From positions 1 to 5,398 of the forward strand of contig CACZON010000326.1 in assembly GCA_902782805.1 (NCBI GenBank): a stretch of 5,398 bases of DNA, read 5' to 3'. A model generated the notes under the pieces. That model was not told the origin of the DNA. It was given only the letters and a program-made list of their open reading frames with translations, and did no database searches. The first letter of the stretch is position 1; each line of letters starts with the position of its first letter. Made by a program: the position numbers and the translations under genes. Positions 1-5,360 of the stretch are shown one piece after another. This DNA comes from Oscillospiraceae bacterium (GTDB taxonomy: Bacteria > Bacillota > Clostridia > Oscillospirales > Acutalibacteraceae).

Positions 1-76
1 ATGAAAGCCTGCTCCACTCTTTACACTTCCTGCCGGGCAAATTTGCTTACTGCAAGATGAGAAGAACCTTGCGTTA

Positions 77-769
77 CTAAAAAGGAAGAAGACTCCAGAG
101 CCAGGAAAACGGCAGAACGAGGGCCAGCGCGGGGATCATATTGGCGACGGGCGTTTTTTTGACGCCTGCAACGCGCAGCCCGGTAACGAAGGTAAGAATC
201 CCGCCGCAGGCCATAAAATCACGCAGCATCGTTTCCGTGATCAGCGGCGCGGCGAGCAGGCCGAGACCGAAGAGCGCGAGCATGATCACGATCGTCGGGA
301 TGCTGACGAGCATCACGGCAACCCCGAGCGAGATCGCGAAAACCATTGCGGTAAAGCAATCGAGAACGGCTTTGGAAAAGAGGACCGTACTGTCGCCGCT
401 CATCGCCGAGAGCAGAACGCCGTAGAATCCGAAGCCGCTGAAGCAGAAGAGCACAATCACGGTCAGCAGTCCTTCGAGATCGGTCTCCTTATCGCCTACG
501 ATTTTCCGCAGCGCGGCGCCCGCGAGCGAAGTGATCTTCTCTTCGAGATGGCAGAGATCGCCGATCAGGCTTCCGAGCACAACGGACAGAATCACCGGCG
601 CCATCGCGTTGACGCGGATGATCGAGGTGATGCCGATCGAAGCGGCGCAGAAGCCGAAAATCGTCGTTAAAAATCCCCGCGTACGCTCGCCGATGCGGCC
701 GCCGATCAGCCAGCCGATCAGGCCGCCGAGAAAGATCGCGCCGCAATCCGCGAAAATACCCGTTGGCAT
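77..769 (-). CDS. DUF554 family integral membrane protein (YqgA/YdfK-like)
   Basis: This 230-residue protein is very hydrophobic, with roughly seven to eight membrane segments (about residues 5-24, 34-52, 57-74, 100-120, 136-176 as two spans, 184-203 and 208-228). It matches the DUF554 family in length and in two signatures. One is the N-terminal stretch with glycine-rich AIFLGGLIGWLIGGRIGER, followed by a second helix containing FGFCAASIGI. The other is the C-terminal block GGILTFVTGLRVAGVKKTPVANMIPAL. Family members are inner-membrane proteins of unknown function; a transport role is often guessed but not shown. The start is the ATG at 769, only 3 nt after the stop of the upstream mutase gene. 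The only ribosome-binding-like sequence is GGGGTG inside the end of that gene, so translation is probably coupled. It is the last gene of the visible operon. No terminator is evident in the 76 nt downstream, so the transcript may continue past the window edge. Family call is secure; function is not. Confidence 0.9.
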   Translation of the reverse strand: MPTGIFADCGAIFLGGLIGWLIGGRIGERTRGFLTTIFGFCAASIGITSIIRVNAMAPVILSVVLGSLIGDLCHLEEKITSLAGAALRKIVGDKETDLEGLLTVIVLFCFSGFGFYGVLLSAMSGDSTVLFSKAVLDCFTAMVFAISLGVAVMLVSIPTIVIMLALFGLGLLAAPLITETMLRDFMACGGILTFVTGLRVAGVKKTPVANMIPALALVLPFSWLWSLLPF

Positions 770-772
770 CGG

Positions 773-1444
773 TTACACCCCGCTTTCCGCGAGAAGACGT
801 GTGATATCCTCGATATGATAGCCATTTAGGCCGGGGATGACGATTTCCGCTTTGGGCAGCGCCTCGCGCGTCCCGATCCCAACGGCGGCCATGCCGCCGC
901 GGTGAGCGGCCTCCACGCCGGCGACGGCGTCTTCAAAGACGATGCATTCTTCGTTTCGAAGTCCGAGCTCCCGTGCGCCCGCGGTGAACACCTCCGGATC
1001 GGGCTTCGCGGCGGAAACCTTCGTACCGTCGATGATCGCGTCGAAAAGATCGGTGATCCCGAGGCGTTCAAGGATCATCATGCTGTTTTTGCTTGCGCTG
1101 CCGAGCGCGGTTTTATAGCCCTTTTTCCGCGCGTCTTCCATAAAATCGCGCACGCCGGGGAAGAGCTCGTCTTCACGCAGCTTTTTGAGATATTCCACGT
1201 AGATCGCGTTCTTTTCGGCGCAGCAGGCTTCTTTTTCCTCCTGCGTCATCGAGCGGCCGCCGATTTCGAGGATGATTTCGAAGCTCGCCATACGCGAAAC
1301 GCCTTTAAGGCGTTCGTTGTCTTTGAGGGTAAAGGGGATGCCGAGGCGATCGGCGAGCTGTTTCCAGGCGAGAAAATGATATTTTGCCGTATCGACCAGA
1401 ACGCCGTCCAGATCGAACAGCAGACCGTTCCATTGTTTGTTCAT
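773..1444 (-). CDS. pgmB: Beta-phosphoglucomutase (HAD superfamily)
   Basis: This cytosolic enzyme interconverts beta-D-glucose 1-phosphate and glucose 6-phosphate, feeding sugar released by phosphorylases into glycolysis. The 223-residue length matches the roughly 220 residues of the Lactococcus lactis enzyme. Visible motifs follow that enzyme closely. FDLDGVLVDTAKYHF holds the nucleophile Asp11, the general acid/base Asp13 and a His23 equivalent to cap residue His20. RLKGVSR (45-51) is the substrate-binding cap loop. GSASKN (115-120) is HAD motif II. AAKPDPEVF places the motif III lysine at 147. FEDAVAGVEAA gives the Mg-binding Glu171/Asp172. The KGVSR cap and the YHF-AW pattern favour a true beta-phosphoglucomutase over a generic phosphatase. 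I chose the ATG at 1444 because AAGGAGG lies 8 nt upstream. The longer reading from 1504 would overlap the end of the upstream gene and adds a tail unlike the family. It is 25 nt downstream of the GH3 gene and 3 nt before the DUF554 gene, so it is almost certainly co-transcribed with both. Confidence 0.93.
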   Translation of the reverse strand: MNKQWNGLLFDLDGVLVDTAKYHFLAWKQLADRLGIPFTLKDNERLKGVSRMASFEIILEIGGRSMTQEEKEACCAEKNAIYVEYLKKLREDELFPGVRDFMEDARKKGYKTALGSASKNSMMILERLGITDLFDAIIDGTKVSAAKPDPEVFTAGARELGLRNEECIVFEDAVAGVEAAHRGGMAAVGIGTREALPKAEIVIPGLNGYHIEDITRLLAESGV

Positions 1445-1452
1445 GTTTCGTT

Positions 1453-1459
1453 CCTCCTT
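1453..1459 (-). promoter_or_regulatory. Ribosome binding site of pgmB (AAGGAGG)
   Basis: On the minus strand AAGGAGG stands 8 nt before the ATG at 1444. This near-perfect Shine-Dalgarno sequence sits in the 25-nt gap after the GH3 stop codon. It fixes the mutase start and rules out the upstream in-frame ATG at 1504. Confidence 0.85.
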
Positions 1460-1469
1460 CAATAGCAGA

Positions 1470-3164
1470 TCAAAGATGCGCGTCCCACTTGCCGCAGAAC
1501 GCATCGACCGGGCTCTTGCCCTTGAATTCGCTGCGGCCGGTCAGCTTTTCAACGAGCTGATGAATGCAGTGATCGTTGTTGGAATAGCAGTTGATATAGG
1601 TTTTGACGCGCGGGAAATCGAGCAGATGATAGGGGTTTTCCAGCGAGACGAAGACGGTGGGGACCTCGTTGAGATAATGGCCGCAATCGGCGCCCATCGG
1701 CTGTTTCCATTCGATGCGCACGACGGTCTGATTGCTCTTGGTGGAGAGGTTGGCGATATAGAGAATCAGGTCGTAACGATCCGCGATCTCTGAGGATTTT
1801 ACGGTAAAGCCTTCACCGTAGGGCTGGGGAACGAAATCGTCGATCTCGAAGCCTTCTTTTTCCAGCAGACTGCGGACCTTTGCCGCGGCCGGGATCGATT
1901 GATAGTTGCCTTCGCCGCCGGCGGCTTCGATCGTGTAGAAAAGGATCCGCTTATATTTCTGCGGCGTCAGCGGCAGAACGCCGGGCTGATTTTTCACGAG
2001 CGTGATCGCTTTGTCGGCACATTCCTCCGCCCAATCATGGAACTGACTGCAGCCGACGACCTGATCGACGGTTTCGAGCGAGGTTTCCGCGGCGCCTTTA
2101 TGCAGCCCCAGAGCGGCCTTGACCGCGAGGATGCGGGTAACGGCTTCGTCGAGGCGTTCGGGCGTGATCACGCCGGAGCGGATGCCGTCGAGCATATAGC
2201 CGTAATCTTCTTCGAGATTGCGCGCGAAGAGGAACATATCGCAGCCGGCTGCGATCGATCCGGGGACAGCCTCGCGGCGGCTCTTCGCGAGCGTAAATCC
2301 GGCCATCGTCGTCGCGTCGGTGCAGATCAGGCCGTTGAATCCGAGCTCCCCGCGCAGGAGACCGCCGAGCAGCTCGGGAGAGAGCGTCCCGGGCATGATG
2401 TCTTCGTCAAGGATCGAAGGATTGAGCTTTTTCGTCCAGGCAGGCTGCATGATATGACCGACCATAACGGTCAGCGAACCGGCCTCGATGCTTTCGCGGT
2501 AAGCGGCGCCGTAGGTCTTCATCCAGGTATCGCAGTCCATGCTGTTGATGGAGGTGACAAGGTGCTGATCGCGCTCATCCTGGCCGTCGCCGGGGAAATG
2601 CTTGATGCTCGCGGCGAAGCCGAGCTTCTGGACCGTGCGGACGTAAGCGGCGCCCATCTTTTTGACGCGATCGGGATCGGAGCCGAAGGTACGGGTATTC
2701 GTAATCGGATTGCGGAAGTTCGTATCGATGTCGATGATCGGAGCAAACGCCCAGTTCGCTCCGACTGCGCCGGCTTCCTTCGCGCAGACCTCCGCCATCT
2801 TTTCAACCATTGAAACGTCGTCCGTCGCAGCAATTTCCATCGGCGCGCCGACGAGCGTTCCCTCCGAGATAATCCCGTTGCCGCCTTTTTCAAGGTTGGC
2901 GGCGATCAGGAGCGGGATCTTGCTGCGCTTCTGCAGCTCGTTTGAAGCCGCAGCGGCGCGCTGCGCCGGTACGACGCGGTACATGCAGCCGCCGGGTTTC
3001 AGGATCCCGTAGACGTAATCGAATTCCTCCGGTTTGGCTTCCTTGAACAGCACGCAAAAGAGCTGACCTGCCTTTTCCTCGGTCGTCATCGCGTCGCGCG
3101 TTTTGTTGACCCAGTCGATCGCGGCGTCGTCGAGAAAGAACGGATTGCCTTTCAGATTGACCAT
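1470..3164 (-). CDS. Cytosolic GH3 glycoside hydrolase, NagZ-type (beta-N-acetylhexosaminidase-like, possible phosphorylase)
   Basis: This 564-residue family 3 enzyme has a TIM-barrel catalytic domain (about 15-355) and a C-terminal alpha/beta domain (about 385-564), the two-domain plan of Bacillus NagZ. KHFPGDG (188-194) followed by RDQH (198-201) aligns with the KHFPGHG...DSH block of NagZ. Asp199/His201 would then be the acid/base dyad. The predicted nucleophile is Asp283 in LICTDATTMAGF. NLEKGGNG (90-97) takes the place of the usual DxEGG substrate loop. The family removes beta-linked N-acetylglucosamine or related sugars by a retaining mechanism, and some members with His as acid/base act as phosphorylases. 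There is no signal peptide, so it should act on imported sugars or cell-wall fragments in the cytosol. The ATG at 3164 is chosen because GGAGG lies 6 nt upstream; the in-frame ATG at 3179 overlaps that site. It is the first gene of the operon with pgmB and the DUF554 gene, under a strong promoter. Family call is firm; the sugar substrate and hydrolase-versus-phosphorylase choice are open. Confidence 0.9.
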   Translation of the reverse strand: MVNLKGNPFFLDDAAIDWVNKTRDAMTTEEKAGQLFCVLFKEAKPEEFDYVYGILKPGGCMYRVVPAQRAAAASNELQKRSKIPLLIAANLEKGGNGIISEGTLVGAPMEIAATDDVSMVEKMAEVCAKEAGAVGANWAFAPIIDIDTNFRNPITNTRTFGSDPDRVKKMGAAYVRTVQKLGFAASIKHFPGDGQDERDQHLVTSINSMDCDTWMKTYGAAYRESIEAGSLTVMVGHIMQPAWTKKLNPSILDEDIMPGTLSPELLGGLLRGELGFNGLICTDATTMAGFTLAKSRREAVPGSIAAGCDMFLFARNLEEDYGYMLDGIRSGVITPERLDEAVTRILAVKAALGLHKGAAETSLETVDQVVGCSQFHDWAEECADKAITLVKNQPGVLPLTPQKYKRILFYTIEAAGGEGNYQSIPAAAKVRSLLEKEGFEIDDFVPQPYGEGFTVKSSEIADRYDLILYIANLSTKSNQTVVRIEWKQPMGADCGHYLNEVPTVFVSLENPYHLLDFPRVKTYINCYSNNDHCIHQLVEKLTGRSEFKGKSPVDAFCGKWDAHL

Positions 3165-3170
3165 ACGAAC

Positions 3171-3175
3171 CCTCC
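3171..3175 (-). promoter_or_regulatory. Ribosome binding site of the GH3 gene (GGAGG)
   Basis: On the minus strand AGGAGGG precedes the ATG at 3164 with a 6-nt spacer from GGAGG. The alternative in-frame ATG at 3179 lies directly against this site and has no comparable site of its own, so 3164 is the better start. Confidence 0.8.
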
Positions 3176-3245
3176 TCATTGTTGATGGAACCTGTGAAAA
3201 ACAGAATAAAAAGAAACGCGGATGCAGAGAAAATGTCTTTTGATC

Positions 3246-3274
3246 ATTATAGCATTTCTGAAAAATCAGGTCAA
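3246..3274 (-). promoter_or_regulatory. Sigma-A promoter of the GH3-pgmB-DUF554 operon
   Basis: Reading the minus strand, TTGACC (3274-3269) is followed after exactly 17 nt by a perfect TATAAT (3251-3246). The -10 box is preceded by TGC, giving an extended -10 (TGCTATAAT). Transcription should start near 3239, leaving a leader of about 75 nt before the GH3 start at 3164. I see no riboswitch-like fold in the leader, only a 4-bp hairpin (CTGT/ACAG, 3192-3204). The match is close enough to consensus to suggest high basal strength, so a repressor is plausible. Confidence 0.85.
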
Positions 3275-3297
3275 TTTATTCTTTATCGTCGAATAAA
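3275..3297. promoter_or_regulatory. Candidate operator: 23-bp inverted repeat abutting the GH3 promoter
   Basis: TTTATTC (3275-3281) and GAATAAA (3291-3297) form a perfect 7-bp inverted repeat around a 9-nt spacer. The repeat touches the upstream edge of the -35 box of the leftward promoter and lies about 43 bp upstream of the rightward -35 box. Symmetry and position fit a dimeric transcription factor site. The arms are AT-rich, so chance occurrence is possible. It does not resemble a CcpA cre site. No regulator gene is present in the window. Confidence 0.35.
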
Positions 3298-3339
3298 ACG
3301 AAATCCGGCGCCGCCCAGGGTAATTTTGCACAAACGGCG

Positions 3340-3368
3340 TTGAAAACGTGAAAGAACATTGGTATAAT
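3340..3368 (+). promoter_or_regulatory. Sigma-A promoter of the cyclo-ligase/glycosyltransferase fusion gene
   Basis: TTGAAA (3340-3345), a 17-nt spacer and a perfect TATAAT (3363-3368) form a near-consensus sigma-A promoter. The expected start near 3375 gives a short leader of about 24 nt before the ATG at 3399. That leaves no room for a riboswitch or attenuator. The two divergent promoters are separated by 65 bp between their -35 boxes. Confidence 0.85.
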
Positions 3369-3387
3369 AGGAGAAAAGAAAGCGGTT

Positions 3388-3395
3388 GAGGTGAT
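3388..3395 (+). promoter_or_regulatory. Ribosome binding site of the fusion gene (GAGGTGAT)
   Basis: GAGGTGAT matches the extended complement of the 16S rRNA 3' end and ends 3 nt before the ATG at 3399 (5 nt from the GAGGTG core). It supports that start, which also leaves the cyclo-ligase domain with a normal N-terminus. Confidence 0.8.
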
Positions 3396-3398
3396 AAG

Positions 3399-5222
3399 AT
3401 GCGCGGTACGATCGAAACGAAGGGCTCCCTTTTTGAGGCACGCGCGGCGCTGCGCAAAGAGAAAATCGCGGCGCGCGACGGGATTCCCGCTCAGGAACGG
3501 AAGATACGCTCAGAAACCATCTGCGAAAAGCTCTGCGCGCTGGAAGCTTTCAGGCGCGCGCGGACTGTTCTGCTCTATTCGGCGGTTCGCGGGGAGGTTT
3601 CGCTCGCTGCGCTTGAAGAAATGAATCGTTCAGCGCCCGAACACGAGAAAAAACGCTTCGCCTATCCGCTCTGTATCGGGGAAAAAATGATCGCCGTTCT
3701 GCCCGGAGATTCCGACCGGAAAAGCCCGGCCTGGCGGCGCGGCGCGTTCGGGATTCCCGAACCCGATCCGGAAAAGGGGGAGATCATCGAGCCTTCCGCG
3801 CTTGATCTGGTCGTTTGCCCCTGCACCTCGTTTGATGAAACCGGCGCGCGGCTCGGGATGGGCGGAGGCTATTACGACCGCTATCTGCCGCTGTGCACAA
3901 ACGCTCAGATTCTGGCCGTTGCTTTTGAAGTGCAAAAATCGGACGTGATCCCGGCCGAGCCGTGGGACGTTCCGCTGCAGATGATCCAAACGGAGAAAGC
4001 GCTCTATCGTCCGTCCGCCGCCGGGCCTTCCGAGCATGAAGCGCCGGGCACGGTTGAGAAAACGGATGTTCCGAAGAAAATCGCGATCGTCTGCGACGTT
4101 TTGGGAGAGGAAAACAACGGCACGACCGTAGCCGCGATGAACCTGATCCGCTATCTCAAAAGCCGCGGCCACGACGTGCGCGTCGTCTGTCCGGATGAGT
4201 ACCGACGCGGCGAGCCCGGATTTTTCGTTGTACCGCAGCTCAACGTCGGTCCGCTCAACGAATACGTTCGAAAGGTAGGCGTTTCGATCGCCGTTTCCGA
4301 CGATACGGTGCTCTCCTCCGCGCTCCGAGACGCGGATGCGATCCATATCATGACGCCGTTTTTCCTCGGAAAAGCTGCGCTCGATTACGGACGGAAACAC
4401 GGGATCCCGGTGACGGCGGGATTTCACTGCCAGGCGGAAAACATCACGAGTCACCTGCGTCTGATGAACAGCACGCTCGTCAATACGCTTACTTATAAGG
4501 CGATGTACCGGCTCGTGTATCAGTACGTCGACGCGATTCATTATCCGACCCAGTTTATCCGCGACGTCTTCGAAGCGGAGGTCGGGAAAACGAACGGCTA
4601 CGTGATTTCCAACGGCGTCAACAGCCGTTTCAAAAAGATGCCGGCACAGCGCCCGGAAGAATGGGAGGGACGCTTCGTCATCCTCTTTACGGGGCGCTTC
4701 GGCAAGGAAAAATCGCATAAGGTCCTGATCAACGCGGCTGCGCTCTCGCGCCATGAGCGCCGGATCCAGCTCGTTTTCGCCGGGGAAGGCCCGCTGCGCG
4801 AAGAGATCGAAAAAGCCGGCGAAAAGCTCACCAACGCGCCGTATCTCCGTTTCTTTTCGCGCGACGAGATGCTTCGTGTGATCAACTGCGCCGATCTCTA
4901 CGTTCATCCCGCCGAGATCGAGATCGAAGCGATCGCCTGCCTTGAGGCGATCTCCTGCGGGCTTGTTCCCGTGATCGCCGATTCCCCCAGAAGCGCCACC
5001 AAGTATTTCGCGCTCAGCGAAAAGAATCTTTTCCGTTACAACGACCCGGCGGAGCTTTCGGAAAAAATCGATTATTGGATCGAACATCCGCAGGAGAAAG
5101 CGCAGTGCAGCCTTGAATATCAGGGCTATACCCAGCGGTTCGAACAGCAGCACTGCATGGAAGAAATGGAGAAGATGATCCTGGAAACGATCGAAAAGCA
5201 CGCAGAAGAAAAGCAATCCTGA
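3399..5222 (+). CDS. Fusion protein: 5-formyltetrahydrofolate cyclo-ligase + GT4 glycosyltransferase
   Basis: This 607-residue cytosolic protein carries two complete domains. Residues 1-204 are a 5-formyltetrahydrofolate cyclo-ligase (MTHFS/YgfA family), which uses ATP to convert 5-formyl-THF to 5,10-methenyl-THF. Visible are the basic N-terminal helix (ARAALRKEK), SAVRGEVSL with the conserved Glu66, FGIPEPDP (117-124), the signature ARLGMGGGYYDRYLP (150-164) and a C-terminal PWDVPLQMIQTE block. Residues 205-226 are a Pro/Ala/Glu-rich linker. Residues 227-607 are a GT4, GT-B fold glycosyltransferase. It starts at KKIAIVCDVLGEENNGTT, with acceptor-side FHCQAENITSHLR (342-354), ISNGVNSRF (403-411), the donor-binding GRFGKEKS (432-439), VFAGEGPLREE and an E-x7-E motif (Glu508/Glu516). 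The GT half resembles enzymes that glycosylate lipids, but its acceptor and donor are unknown. The domain lengths match stand-alone family members. No in-frame ATG, GTG or TTG lies in the linker, so the GT half appears to be made only as part of the fusion. It is transcribed from its own promoter, divergently from the sugar operon. Domain calls are firm; any functional link between them is not. Confidence 0.92.
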   Translation: MRGTIETKGSLFEARAALRKEKIAARDGIPAQERKIRSETICEKLCALEAFRRARTVLLYSAVRGEVSLAALEEMNRSAPEHEKKRFAYPLCIGEKMIAVLPGDSDRKSPAWRRGAFGIPEPDPEKGEIIEPSALDLVVCPCTSFDETGARLGMGGGYYDRYLPLCTNAQILAVAFEVQKSDVIPAEPWDVPLQMIQTEKALYRPSAAGPSEHEAPGTVEKTDVPKKIAIVCDVLGEENNGTTVAAMNLIRYLKSRGHDVRVVCPDEYRRGEPGFFVVPQLNVGPLNEYVRKVGVSIAVSDDTVLSSALRDADAIHIMTPFFLGKAALDYGRKHGIPVTAGFHCQAENITSHLRLMNSTLVNTLTYKAMYRLVYQYVDAIHYPTQFIRDVFEAEVGKTNGYVISNGVNSRFKKMPAQRPEEWEGRFVILFTGRFGKEKSHKVLINAAALSRHERRIQLVFAGEGPLREEIEKAGEKLTNAPYLRFFSRDEMLRVINCADLYVHPAEIEIEAIACLEAISCGLVPVIADSPRSATKYFALSEKNLFRYNDPAELSEKIDYWIEHPQEKAQCSLEYQGYTQRFEQQHCMEEMEKMILETIEKHAEEKQS

Positions 5223-5347
5223 AAAGCGTAACACAAAGCGGATGCGTCTGTGAGAAGTACAGAAGAAATCGTAAACCGGGGGATCACCCCTTGATGATAG
5301 AACCGGAAGATTCTGATCCGGAAAGAACAACGGCTGCTTCTTTGGAA

Positions 5348-5354
5348 AGGGAGG
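5348..5354 (+). promoter_or_regulatory. Ribosome binding site of the partial gene at the right edge (AGGGAGG)
   Basis: AGGGAGG lies 6 nt upstream of the ATG at 5361. It is the main reason to believe that a gene begins there although only twelve complete codons are visible. Confidence 0.7.
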
Positions 5355-5360
5355 AACAAG

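Noticed and set aside
1..60. A 19-codon plus-strand frame beginning at the first base
   Set aside because: No upstream sequence is available to judge initiation, the peptide resembles nothing, and the stretch is most simply the downstream flank of the leftward operon.
37..72. Palindrome GCAAATTTGC (37-46) and a GCAAG/CTTGC inverted repeat (52-56 / 68-72) downstream of the DUF554 gene, considered as a terminator
   Set aside because: Stems are short, the loop of the second is 11 nt, and neither is followed by a T-tract on the minus strand.
902..1465. A 187-codon plus-strand open frame
   Set aside because: It is antisense to pgmB, whose catalytic motifs are unambiguous on the other strand.
1899..2813. 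A 304-codon plus-strand open frame
   Set aside because: It is antisense to the GH3 gene, has no motif and no initiation signal, and its composition is that of a shadow frame.
3165..3239. Riboswitch or structured leader in the GH3 5' untranslated region
   Set aside because: The roughly 75-nt leader shows only a 4-bp hairpin and none of the conserved cores of known riboswitches.
3340..3354. Possible CcpA cre site overlapping the rightward -35 box (TGAAAACGTGAAAG)
   Set aside because: The left half fits but the right half misses three conserved positions, so it is not a convincing cre.
4036..4080. ATGs at 4036 and 4066 as starts for a separate glycosyltransferase gene
   Set aside because: Both are in the +1 frame relative to the glycosyltransferase domain and encode an Arg/Lys-rich string unrelated to it. 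No ribosome binding site precedes them.
5278..5321. Hairpins GGGG-ATCA-CCCC (5279-5290) and CCGGA/TCCGG (5303-5321) after the fusion gene, considered as an intrinsic terminator
   Set aside because: Stems are only 4-5 bp and no T-run follows either one.
3630..5330. A 566-codon open frame on the minus strand, antisense to the fusion gene
   Set aside because: It starts with TTG without a ribosome binding site, shows no recognisable domain, and lies wholly opposite a gene with two clear enzyme domains. Long antisense frames are common opposite GC-rich coding sequence.
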